From: Stieleria sedimenti
GTDB lineage: Bacteria; Planctomycetota; Planctomycetia; Pirellulales; Pirellulaceae
Direction of reading: 5' to 3'
NCBI RefSeq assembly: GCF_025060895.1
Contig: NZ_JANZKV010000228.1
Span: forward strand, 9,393 to 50,160
Length of the DNA stretch: 40,768 bases
Shown: piece after piece, positions 26,436 to 34,228 of the stretch
Layout of the letters: every line of letters starts with the position of its first letter
Numbering within the stretch: position 1 is the first letter of the stretch
Notes under the pieces: generated by a model
What the model was told of the DNA's origin: nothing
Database searches by the model: none
The model's input: only the letters and a program-made list of their open reading frames with translations
Position numbers and translations under genes: made by a program

Positions 26436-28256
26436 TTACCGTCCCGGGCGGTAAGGGTTGAACAACAGATAGTTCAGATGGCGATACAGATCGCTGTCGC
26501 TCAGCAATTGGGAATGTTTTCCTTCGCCGGCGAGATTGGGGCCGTTGAGCAGAATCACACGATCGGCTGTTCTTAAGGTTTGCAGCCGTCGCGGCAGCAT
26601 CACCACTAACGATCCCTGGTCGACCAATTTCTTGATCGCCTTCAAGCACGGATCATCGGCCAGTTGCGCGTTCGGTGCTGGCGGTTCGTTGACCAGCAAG
26701 ATCGGCGGGCGATGCAGCAGCGCCCGCGCCAGCCCGATCCCATAGGTCGCTTCGGTGGACAACGAAAATCCTTCGACCGATGCATACGTCGACAGCCCGT
26801 CGGGAAGACGCTGGATCTGTTCATACACATCGACTTCGCGTAACGCATCGACGATGTCCGCGTTGCTGATCGTGCCGCCGCTTCCGGCCGACAGGTTTTC
26901 TTCGATCGTCCCATCCCACAACGGGCCCGACGGTTCGATCCACATCACGTTCTTGGCCAACGACGCGGGGTGAACTTCCAACAGTTTCAGCCCATCGATC
27001 CGGACCTCGCCCGAACCCGGACGTCCAAACCCCATCAACAATTCGACCATCGCTTGCGGAGACACCGAATCGGTTCCCAACAGTGTCACCAGAGACTTGG
27101 GCGTGAACTCCGTCGTGATGTGATTGAGAATCGCCTGACCGTGCGAATCGGCCAGCGTCACGTCACGAAACTCGACGCCGTCCCGCAGCCCGGCCAACCC
27201 GACGCGTTGTTCCGACGGCGTCGTGCCATCGCTTTTGCGCAAGTACGCATAGACGGCGTCGCAGGCCGTCCCGCTGGCACGCAATCGTCGGGCCAGTGTT
27301 TGCAATCGCCACACTCCCGACACCGCGCCGGCCAGCGACAACCCCAACACCACTGCCGACGAAAGGCTTAACCCGGATTCGGCCTCCAGCAGATTCAGCC
27401 CCAACCCGATGACCATGATGGCGGTGGCTGCCGACGTGGCCAAAAACAGCAGCGGCCAGACACGTCCGCGCTGTGCATCGTTCTCGGCCAATTTTTGATA
27501 CAGCTGGTCCAGTTCATGCTGAAACGAAGCTTCGGCAATCCCCTGCGCCTGCAGGCGGGCCATCTTGGGGGCGCGACCGACCAACGCCGCCATCTGGGCG
27601 CGCAACTGCGGAAGCTCCCACCGACCGGCTTCGTCCGCGTCGCCGCCGCGCACCTGACGATACAGACGCCAAACCATCACGCCGCTGATCACCGCGACGA
27701 TGGCCAACCAGATATGAACCAACAGGGCCAGCGACACGCACCCGAGCAACAGAAACAGGCTGCGGGGCATTGAGCGATACCAGAGCGACAGCCCGGCCTG
27801 GACCGACGGCAGGTGCCGACCGATCAGCTTCTGAGCGTTCAACGATTGCGCGGCGGCACCTTCCAGCTCGGCGCGACGCACGCTCTGTTTCAAGACCTTT
27901 TGATGCAGCGACTTGGTGATCGCCGCGGCACGACGATCCGCCAAGCATCGATGACGCCAAACCGCGGCGCTCAACACCACCGCCATCGCAAACGCCAGCG
28001 AGGTCAGCTGGGTGAGTTGGACCAGCGGCGGCTGATCGACAAACGAGGCCGGAAGCCGGACGTAGAGATTGGCTCCCAGCCGCACCGTCGATTGCCCCAG
28101 CTGTCCCGTCTGTAGCAACAGCGAAATCAGGCCGACGACCAAGACGATGCACGGGACCAGCAGCCCGGCGAGCGTCGCCCAAAATAACGAGAACAGTTTG
28201 CCCGGGCCCGCCTCCGGTTCATTGCGGGCTGCCGACAGGGTGTGAAATCGATTCAA
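26436..28256 (-). CDS. ABC exporter-like protein with degenerate, probably inactive ATPase domain
   Basis: This 606-residue half-exporter-like protein has an N-terminal membrane domain (helices near 25-50, 85-100, 165-200, 268-315) and a C-terminal ABC domain (about 358-606). The ABC fold is clear from VEFRDVTL, GSGEVRIDGLKL, LWDGTIEENLSAG and GIGLARALLHRPPILLV, but the key motifs are lost. Walker A reads GTDSVSPQA (394-402) instead of GxxGxGKS/T. The Q-loop Gln is Glu441 and the signature LSGGQ is LSTEA (499-503). The Walker B Asp is Asn523 and the H-loop His is Arg556. ATP hydrolysis is very unlikely. It may be a structural or regulatory partner. The ABC-2 permease gene lies 130 bases upstream on the same strand. 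Confidence 0.83.
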   Translation of the reverse strand: MNRFHTLSAARNEPEAGPGKLFSLFWATLAGLLVPCIVLVVGLISLLLQTGQLGQSTVRLGANLYVRLPASFVDQPPLVQLTQLTSLAFAMAVVLSAAVWRHRCLADRRAAAITKSLHQKVLKQSVRRAELEGAAAQSLNAQKLIGRHLPSVQAGLSLWYRSMPRSLFLLLGCVSLALLVHIWLAIVAVISGVMVWRLYRQVRGGDADEAGRWELPQLRAQMAALVGRAPKMARLQAQGIAEASFQHELDQLYQKLAENDAQRGRVWPLLFLATSAATAIMVIGLGLNLLEAESGLSLSSAVVLGLSLAGAVSGVWRLQTLARRLRASGTACDAVYAYLRKSDGTTPSEQRVGLAGLRDGVEFRDVTLADSHGQAILNHITTEFTPKSLVTLLGTDSVSPQAMVELLMGFGRPGSGEVRIDGLKLLEVHPASLAKNVMWIEPSGPLWDGTIEENLSAGSGGTISNADIVDALREVDVYEQIQRLPDGLSTYASVEGFSLSTEATYGIGLARALLHRPPILLVNEPPAPNAQLADDPCLKAIKKLVDQGSLVVMLPRRLQTLRTADRVILLNGPNLAGEGKHSQLLSDSDLYRHLNYLLFNPYRPGR

Positions 28257-28386
28257 AGCAACGGCTCCCCGATGATAAACGCCACTGAGTCTTCGGGGAA
28301 CGAAACGTCTGTTGATCCAATCCGAAGGTTTCCGCAGTGCGTCCGGCGTGTGTCGCCCTGCGGAAACCTGGTTTTCCGTTCACCCA

Positions 28387-30177
28387 CTATGCCAAATCGC
28401 GGTCCTCGAACAACAGCATCGCAAGCATCCAAATCGCGACCGCGAAACACACAAGATAGTTAAAAGAACCGGCCAAGTAGATCCATGGGACCTGGCTTCC
28501 ACTATCCATGGCGCTTTGAACATTAAAAATGTTCAAATTCGGGACGATGACCGCGATCAAATTGCCGAAGAAACCGACCAGCGGGTTTTCGCCCTGGGCC
28601 GACGCGACGAGCGGCTGCGTCAGGTTTCCGATCACATAGATCACGAAACACAGGATCAGATTGGCCAGCAGGGGCAGGCGGGTGGCGAGGGCAACGGCGA
28701 TCGACGCGATCGCCATCGTCTGCATGAAGTACAGTCCGAGGACGGGAACGGTGGACATGATTTCGTTGAATCCGATTTCCCAGATCGGCGTCGCCTTGGC
28801 CGTCTCGCGGGCGTCATAGATCGGCTTGTAGGCCATCAACAACAGCAACACGGCTCCGATGATGACGAACATCACCGCGACCGACATGATGATGCCGGCA
28901 TACTTGCCCAGCAAAAACGATCGCCGCGAAACCGGCTTGCTGAGCACCGTCAACGCCGTTCGACCTTCGATCTCTTCGCTGACCGAGGTCCCCGAACTCC
29001 AAACCGCTTGCAACATGGCCAGGACCATGATCAGCGTCACGCTGCTGTCCTTGAACATGCGAATGTCATCGCCGAGCGTGTTGAACGGGTAGATCGAAAA
29101 GATGATGACCCCGACCACCCCGATGACCAACAGGATCAGATACAGCGTCTGGGCCATCTCGTTCTTGGCGGTCGACCAGGCCAACGCCCAGACACGCGGT
29201 GCGGCCTGACGAAAGGCCACCAGCCCGCTGAACAGAAAGAACACCAGGGCACCGATGCCGGCCGCCTGAGTGATCTCGGGAACTCGGGGGATCGACGTCA
29301 TCGTGATCGTGACGGTCGCCGGATCGAGTTCGCGGTTCTGGATGTGGAACCGAGACGGGTCCTGCGGCAGCGGCGGCTGGTCACGGTCTTGATAGCGAAA
29401 CACCAACGTTTCGCCCGCATCGACGCGCGTCGGATTGCGTTCAAAATCAATCATCTCGGCGCCATCGGCCAACATCACCGTCTTGTCGGTCGAGATCGTC
29501 AGCTCGGAAATCCCCGTCAAGTCGTAGTCGATCGACTGGGGATGAAACGTCGCCGCATCGGGACTGACCGAAGGATCGGCACCGGGGATGGTCAGCGCGA
29601 CTTCCGTGACGCCATCACCGACCAAATGGACTTCCGAAAGCGAGCGGACGAACCGCATCGGGTCGGAGATGAAGTAGCTGCCCGCCAGACCGACCAGGAC
29701 GAACACGCCCGCGACCGACAACACGTAAGGCACAATCCCCTCGGTCAAGATCTCTCCCCATTCCACCCGTGTGCGATACCACATCGCATAGATGATCGCG
29801 TAGCCCATCACCAAACCGATCAGGACCAGCGGCAGGATCAGCGTTTGCGCAAACCCGTCATCGGACCAGGCATACTGGCTGCACAGCAACACTGCGATCA
29901 CGACCCCGATCACCAGCGAGGCGATGTTTCCGGTGGTCGGCGAATCGGCCAATTTCCCCAGCGGCGGAACGAACGAGAGTAGCGCCAGGACTCCATAGAA
30001 CAGCGCCGCGGCCCCCGCTCCGAGCAACAGACCGATCGCGATCGTGTAGATCGGTGTGACCCAAATGGGAAACCAGTCCGCAATTTGCCCGAGCAACATC
30101 GGCCCGGGGAACAAGTTGGAAACGTCCAACGACAAGCCAGAGATGGCGGCAGGAGCCGATAGCACAGACGGGGCCAT
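28387..30177 (-). CDS. ABC-2 type transporter permease
   Basis: This 596-residue membrane protein has about four helices in its first 170 residues and a soluble stretch (about 172-305) that would lie outside the membrane. Six or more helices follow. The C-terminal half has the ABC-2 permease signature VSEEIEGRTALTVLSKPVSR followed by RSFLLGKYAGI, as in NosY/GldF-type permeases. Such permeases work with a separate ATPase, but the only ABC-like gene next to it (26436-28256) has lost its ATP-binding motifs. A working ATPase must be encoded elsewhere, or the pair does not transport by ATP hydrolysis. The ATG at 30177 gives a short N-terminal segment before the first helix. Confidence 0.85.
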   Translation of the reverse strand: MAPSVLSAPAAISGLSLDVSNLFPGPMLLGQIADWFPIWVTPIYTIAIGLLLGAGAAALFYGVLALLSFVPPLGKLADSPTTGNIASLVIGVVIAVLLCSQYAWSDDGFAQTLILPLVLIGLVMGYAIIYAMWYRTRVEWGEILTEGIVPYVLSVAGVFVLVGLAGSYFISDPMRFVRSLSEVHLVGDGVTEVALTIPGADPSVSPDAATFHPQSIDYDLTGISELTISTDKTVMLADGAEMIDFERNPTRVDAGETLVFRYQDRDQPPLPQDPSRFHIQNRELDPATVTITMTSIPRVPEITQAAGIGALVFFLFSGLVAFRQAAPRVWALAWSTAKNEMAQTLYLILLVIGVVGVIIFSIYPFNTLGDDIRMFKDSSVTLIMVLAMLQAVWSSGTSVSEEIEGRTALTVLSKPVSRRSFLLGKYAGIIMSVAVMFVIIGAVLLLLMAYKPIYDARETAKATPIWEIGFNEIMSTVPVLGLYFMQTMAIASIAVALATRLPLLANLILCFVIYVIGNLTQPLVASAQGENPLVGFFGNLIAVIVPNLNIFNVQSAMDSGSQVPWIYLAGSFNYLVCFAVAIWMLAMLLFEDRDLA

Positions 30178-30333
30178 GAGCAGGGCAGCAACGAGGTGAA
30201 GGGAGACAAGCGCGAGCGACGGACCTTTTCCGCCGATTGATCGCTACGCAACGAGTCGCCAAATGGTTGCCCGGCTTCCCCGAGATTTCTCAGTTTCGCC
30301 CAGGCGGCCAACGAAGCGACAATCAATCCGCCG

Positions 30334-30352
30334 CCGTTGGTGTCCAGGCTTT
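30334..30352. repeat. CCGTTGGTGTCCAGGCTTT repeat arm
   Basis: This 19-base sequence is identical to 40748-40766 at the end of the window and related to both arms of the element at 8367-8445. Confidence 0.8.
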
Positions 30353-30360
30353 CAAGACTT

Positions 30361-30383
30361 GTTCCCAGGCTCCGCCTGGGAAC
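30361..30383. repeat. GTTCCCAGGC hairpin
   Basis: Perfect 10-bp arms (GTTCCCAGGC and GCCTGGGAAC) enclose the loop TCC. It is followed by a GGAGGCTCCGCCT segment. The same two-part design recurs at 34152-34174 with a compensating base-pair change in the stem. Confidence 0.93.
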
Positions 30384-30428
30384 ACACTGCCTTGGAGGCT
30401 CCGCCTGGGCGGTCCGCCGGCGGAGCCT

Positions 30429-30559
30429 TACGCCGTGAACGATTTTTTAGCGGCAGGGCGCGAGCCCTCCGGTGTTTCGGCAAAGATGCGCAAGCCGGAG
30501 GGCTCGCGCCCTGCCGCTAACATCTCCTAAAACACGGGAAAGAATTCGTTCACGGCGTA
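30429..30559. repeat. 14-bp inverted repeat enclosing a TAGCGG element
   Basis: TACGCCGTGAACGA (30429-30442) and TCGTTCACGGCGTA (30546-30559) are exact complements. Between them lies a complete TAGCGG palindrome with arms 30448-30473 and 30494-30519. One repeat therefore appears nested in another. Confidence 0.9.
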
Positions 30560-30642
30560 GGGCAGAGCCCTGGGAACGAGTCGCGAAAGGACGTCGTACA
30601 AACGATCCGCCGATCCTCTCATTGCCCGGCGGACGCGGACCC

Positions 30643-31068
30643 CTACAGCGATTCTAGCTTGGCGCGGATGTCATCGGGGATCGGCACTTTTTCCAGACCA
30701 CCCCTGGGGCGCAGACGGCAGCAGACGACGACCGTCGTCCCCTTCGCGACCGGCACGCTCTCCCCGCCTTCGCCCTGGCGTGAGAACGCCACCTCGTAGC
30801 GGATACTGGATCGGCCGATGTTGACGACCGAGACCTCGATGTCCAGCCGATCTTCGAAGCGGGCGGCGTTGGCGTAATCGCAGCTGACACTGACACGGGG
30901 CCAAGTCACCGAGGGGTCGTCGTGGGAATCAGGCAACACCTTGATTCCCAGCGACCGCAGCATTTCGTGCTCGGCGGATTCCATCCAGGGAAAGAACGCC
31001 GAAAAGTGAACAATTCCGGCGGCATCCGTGTCACGAAACTCGACGAGACGACGAGTTCGAAAACTCAT
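30643..31068 (-). CDS. Hotdog-fold acyl-CoA thioesterase (4HBT-like)
   Basis: This 141-residue protein of the 4-hydroxybenzoyl-CoA thioesterase group begins with the family signature VEFRDTDAAGIVHFSAFFPW; Asp15 corresponds to the catalytic Asp of that family. SCDYANAARFEDRLDIEVSV and SIRYEVAFSR follow as the hotdog strands. It hydrolyses an acyl-CoA, though which one is not predictable. The start ATG at 31068 overlaps the stop of rpsR by one base (TGATG), so translation is probably coupled to the ribosomal protein gene; a longer in-frame start at 31152 would overlap rpsR heavily and lacks family similarity. Confidence 0.88.
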   Translation of the reverse strand: MSFRTRRLVEFRDTDAAGIVHFSAFFPWMESAEHEMLRSLGIKVLPDSHDDPSVTWPRVSVSCDYANAARFEDRLDIEVSVVNIGRSSIRYEVAFSRQGEGGESVPVAKGTTVVVCCRLRPRGGLEKVPIPDDIRAKLESL

Positions 31069-31346
31069 CAATCGCCTTGGAAGGGCAACAGAGCCATGTA
31101 GCGGGCGCGTTTGACGGCGGCGGTCACCGCGTGCTGACTGACGGCCGTGCATCCGCTCTTGCGCCGTCCGACGATTCGACCTTGGCGATTGATCATTTTC
31201 TTCAGCAGCTCGACGTCTTTGTAGTCCACATACATCGGACGGGGACGTTGGCCATCGACAAAAATCGGATCTTGTTTCTTGGCACGGGAGCGGACGCGTG
31301 AACGTTTTCGAGCTCGGCTACGCGAACTCATCGGTCGGGCTGGCAT
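31068..31346 (-). CDS. rpsR: 30S ribosomal protein bS18
   Basis: This 92-residue protein has a very basic N-terminus. The bS18 core is [20 protein letters not shown], then [10 protein letters not shown] and [13 protein letters not shown], corresponding to the conserved platform-binding region that pairs with bS6. In many bacteria rpsR sits with rpsF and rplI; neither is here, and it is instead coupled to a thioesterase gene. ATG 31346 follows a purine-rich AAGAAAAGAA sequence. A strongly structured leader (31367-31425) ends 20 bases before the start and could be an autoregulatory site. Confidence 0.94.
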   Translation of the reverse strand: MPARPMSSRSRARKRSRVRSRAKKQDPIFVDGQRPRPMYVDYKDVELLKKMINRQGRIVGRRKSGCTAVSQHAVTAAVKRARYMALLPFQGD

Positions 31347-31935
31347 TTCTTTTCTTGGGCTCTACAGAAAGGGTGGCGATCGGACACTCAAGGCGGCGTG
31401 CAACACCCTTAAGCCACACCCTTTCATCGCTGAAGCGGTGTTGACGGTGAAGACGTCGTGAGTGGTCGGTGAGACAGGAGCTTGGGCGGAAACCATTTCC
31501 GCGGGCGGCTCATCGACTCGCCAAGGGATCGAATGAAGCCGGGCAGTATGCCGCGGTCGCAGCCCTTCGGCAAGAGGAAACCGACGGGGGCCTTGTGAAA
31601 ACGGTGTGAAAAGCGGTCGAATTGTTGACCACTCCGGTTGGATTTGCCCTTTCCGCTGGGCCAAACCTTTGCCATATTCCGCAAAAATTTTCGGCGTGAT
31701 TCAAGACGGCCTCCTTTGCCGCGTTCGAATCAGCCCTTCCCCGTTACTGAGATTTGTACCGAGCCGGCTGTACCGCTTGCCCCCCAGGGGGCCTCTCGGA
31801 CCACACCGATCGGTGCCCCACAACACAATTCGTTCCGACCCACCATTCTCGGTCTTTCCAATAAACAAGTTGACGCGAATTGTTTTCCGCGTCCCCGAGA
31901 CGTCTTCGGTCGGCTGCGACAGCTAGGTGAATGAG
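31347..31935. other. 589-base divergent control region between rpsR and fusA
   Basis: There is no convincing gene on either strand. The region should hold promoters for both translation genes. A structured rpsR leader is visible at 31367-31425. Upstream of fusA the sequence becomes A/T-rich near 31660-31690 (CCATATTCCGCAAAAATTTT), which is a possible promoter area but not a clear -35/-10 pair. Confidence 0.6.
31367..31425 (-). promoter_or_regulatory. Structured 5' leader of rpsR, possible S6:S18-type autoregulatory RNA
   Basis: Read on the - strand, GAAAGGGTG (31425-31417) pairs perfectly with CACCCTTTC (31375-31367). Inside, CUUAAGG pairs with CCUUGAG (one G-U), capped by GUGUUGCAC. The 3' side of the internal loop reads UGUCCGAUCGC and contains an unpaired CCG. 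Known rpsF/rpsR leader RNAs bind the S6:S18 pair through a CCG in an internal loop, so this is a candidate. That match is my inference from the general description of the motif. Confidence 0.45.
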
Positions 31936-34017
31936 ATGAAATTGGAGAAAGTGAGAAACATTGGGATCAGCGCCCACATCGACTCGGGCAAGACCACATT
32001 GAGCGAACGCATCTTGTTCTACGCTGGTCGAATTCACAAGATCGAAGACGTCCGTGGCGGCGGCGACGGCGCGACGATGGACCACATGGAACTGGAAAAG
32101 GAACGCGGGATCACGATCACCAGTGCCGCCACCAGCCTGGAATGGAAGGGCTACAAGATCAACCTGATCGATACACCCGGCCACGTCGACTTTACCGTCG
32201 AAGTCGAACGCTCGCTCCGCGTCCTCGACGGTGCCGTCCTGGTGCTGTGCAGCGTCGGCGGCGTCCAGAGCCAATCGATCACCGTCGACCGGCAAATGAA
32301 ACGCTATCAGATTCCCCGGGTCGCGTTCATCAACAAGATGGACCGAACCGGTGCCAACCCGTTCCGCGTCGTCCAACAACTTCGCGACAAACTGGGTGCC
32401 GAAGCGTTCTTGATGCAATACCCGATCGGTGCCGAAGACAAGTTCCAAGGCGTCGTCGACCTGATCGAAATGAAGTCCTATCGCTTCTCCGGCGACGAAG
32501 GCCAAAACGTCGACGTCGGTGAAGTCCCCGCCGAATTGATGGACAAGTGCGTTGCCGAACGCGCCCACATGCTCGAACATTTGTCGATGTACAACGACGA
32601 GATGATGGAATTGCTGCTCAGCGAAGAAGAAGTGCCGCTGGAGATGATCTACAAGGTCACCCGCGACGCCGTGCTCGCCGGTGCCACCCCGGTCTACTTG
32701 GGCAGTGCGTTCAAGAACAAGGGGGTCCAACCGCTGTTGGATGCCGTCAACCGCTACCTGCCCTGTCCGCTGGATCGTGAAATCCGTGGCACCGACCCCA
32801 AGGACGAAACCAAGAAGATCGAACTGAAGCCCGACCCCGACGCACCGTTTGTCGGCATGGCCTTCAAAATCGTGGACGATGAGTTCGGCCAATTGACCTT
32901 CATGCGAATCTACCAAGGGACCATTGAAAAAGCTGGCAGCTATATCAACCAGCGGACCGGCCGCAAGGAACGTTTCAGCCAAATCGTTCGAATGCACAGT
33001 GATAAACGCGAGAAAATCGAATCGGCCAGTGCCGGCGATATCGTGGCGGTCACCGGCATCGACTCGGCCAGTGGAGACACCTATGCCGCCGAACGTGACC
33101 AGTGCACGTTGGAATCGATGTTCGTTCCGGACCCGGTGATCAAGATCGCGGTGAGCCCCAAAAACCGCGGCGACGGCGACAAGATGAGCAAGGCGCTGCA
33201 ACGCTTCCGCAAAGAAGATCCGACGTTCCGAGTCATGACGGACGAGGAAACCAACGAAATTCTGATCAGCGGCATGGGCGAATTGCACCTCGAAGTCTAC
33301 ATCGAACGAATCCGCCGTGAATACGACGTCGAAATCGAAGTCGGTGCCCCCAAGGTCAGCTACCGCGAAAGCCCCACTCGTTTGGTCGAGTTTAATTACA
33401 AGCACAAGAAGCAAACCGGTGGCTCGGGCCAATACGCCCACATCGTCGGTAAGCTCAGCCCGCTCGATTCGATCAGCGAAGACAGCTTTGAATTCGAAGA
33501 TCACGTCGTCGGGGGACGGATTCCGAAGCAATACATCCCGGCAATCGAAAAAGGATTCCGAGATATCTTGGGCAAAGGGCCGTTGGCGGAATACCCCGTC
33601 GTGGGCACCAAAATCGACCTCGATGACGGCTCATTCCACGAAGTCGACTCGTCGGAAAAAGCGTTCTACACCGCCGCCCAAGGTTGCTTCCGCGAGTACT
33701 TCAAACAAGCCGCGCCGAAGTTGCTCGAGCCGATCATGAAGATCGAAATCGAATGCCCCGAAGATTTCCAAGGGACCGTCGTCGGTGACGTCATCCGCCG
33801 CCGTGGCATCATGAACAGCAACGATATCGTCGAAGGAGTCAGCATCATCATCGCTGAAATCCCGCTGGCCGAAACCTTCGGCTACTCGACGGATCTGCGT
33901 AGCATGACGCAAGGCCAGGGAACGTTCACGATGGAATTGGCGACGTATCGCGAAACTCCGTCCAACGTCCAGGACGAAATCGTCGAGATGAAACGCCGCG
34001 AAAAGGAAGGCAAGTAG
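31936..34017 (+). CDS. fusA: Elongation factor G, spd/mitochondrial EFG1 type
   Basis: This translational GTPase of about 693 residues drives tRNA-mRNA translocation on the ribosome. The G1 motif is AHIDSGKT (residues 13-20 from ATG 31936), G3 is DTPGHVDF and G4 is NKMD. SAHIDSGKTTLSERILFYAG, EDVRG and MDHMELEKERGITITSAAT match the mitochondrial GFM1/spdEFG1 type rather than the usual bacterial AHIDAGKTTTTERILYYTG form. I chose ATG 31936 because AGGTGA lies 5 bases before it; a GTG at 31927 would add three residues and overlap that site. Planctomycetes, spirochaetes and some deltaproteobacteria are known to carry this EF-G type. It is divergent from rpsR. Confidence 0.95.
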   Translation: MKLEKVRNIGISAHIDSGKTTLSERILFYAGRIHKIEDVRGGGDGATMDHMELEKERGITITSAATSLEWKGYKINLIDTPGHVDFTVEVERSLRVLDGAVLVLCSVGGVQSQSITVDRQMKRYQIPRVAFINKMDRTGANPFRVVQQLRDKLGAEAFLMQYPIGAEDKFQGVVDLIEMKSYRFSGDEGQNVDVGEVPAELMDKCVAERAHMLEHLSMYNDEMMELLLSEEEVPLEMIYKVTRDAVLAGATPVYLGSAFKNKGVQPLLDAVNRYLPCPLDREIRGTDPKDETKKIELKPDPDAPFVGMAFKIVDDEFGQLTFMRIYQGTIEKAGSYINQRTGRKERFSQIVRMHSDKREKIESASAGDIVAVTGIDSASGDTYAAERDQCTLESMFVPDPVIKIAVSPKNRGDGDKMSKALQRFRKEDPTFRVMTDEETNEILISGMGELHLEVYIERIRREYDVEIEVGAPKVSYRESPTRLVEFNYKHKKQTGGSGQYAHIVGKLSPLDSISEDSFEFEDHVVGGRIPKQYIPAIEKGFRDILGKGPLAEYPVVGTKIDLDDGSFHEVDSSEKAFYTAAQGCFREYFKQAAPKLLEPIMKIEIECPEDFQGTVVGDVIRRRGIMNSNDIVEGVSIIIAEIPLAETFGYSTDLRSMTQGQGTFTMELATYRETPSNVQDEIVEMKRREKEGK

Positions 34018-34075
34018 TCCGCCTCACGCCTTTCGTCATTGGTGATCGGAACGGCGCGAGCGGGCTGTCGATTTT

Positions 34076-34142
34076 GTGAGCCGCGACGCGTAAGCGGCCG
34101 GGCATTGCGACGCTGCCCGAGGCCTTACGGCCTGCGGCTCAC
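34076..34142. repeat. GTGAGCCGC inverted repeat
   Basis: GTGAGCCGC (34076-34084) and GCGGCTCAC (34134-34142) are exact complements. Inside, a GTAAGCGGCCGGGC-like stretch pairs partly with GCCCGAGGCCTTAC. It begins about 60 bases after the fusA stop, between convergent genes, so it may help end transcription. Confidence 0.88.
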
Positions 34143-34151
34143 CCTCCACTC

Positions 34152-34174
34152 GTTCCAAGGCTCCGCCTTGGAAC
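34152..34174. repeat. GTTCCAAGGC hairpin
   Basis: Perfect 10-bp arms (GTTCCAAGGC and GCCTTGGAAC) enclose the loop TCC, followed by GGAGGCTCCGTCT. This is the second copy of the element at 30361-30383; one stem pair has changed from C-G to A-T on both sides. Confidence 0.92.
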
Positions 34175-34228
34175 GCAATGGGCCGGAGGCTCCGTCTCAC
34201 GCGGAACACGTTCACGCCGCGTCCCGTT

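Larger units (their letters stand above)
30178..30642. other. 465-base repeat-rich gap upstream of the ABC-2 permease
   Basis: No gene is seen. From 30334 to about 30580 the gap is a series of nested palindromes: a CCGTTGGTGT arm, a GTTCCCAGGC hairpin, and a TAGCGG element enclosed by a 14-bp inverted repeat. The first about 150 bases should hold the permease promoter, which I could not define. Confidence 0.75.

Noticed and set aside
28312..29982. 556-codon open frame on the + strand opposite the ABC-2 permease
   Set aside because: Rich in His, Asp, Arg and Gln with no motif or hydrophobic pattern, as expected for antisense of a membrane protein gene; the - strand frame has clear helices and an ABC-2 signature.
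31069..31152. Longer start for the thioesterase inside rpsR
   Set aside because: It would add 28 basic residues without family similarity and overlap rpsR by 85 bases; the ATG at 31068 is at the normal family start.
31744..33531. 595-codon open frame on the - strand opposite fusA
   Set aside because: Antisense of a strongly biased, highly conserved EF-G gene; no recognisable domain.
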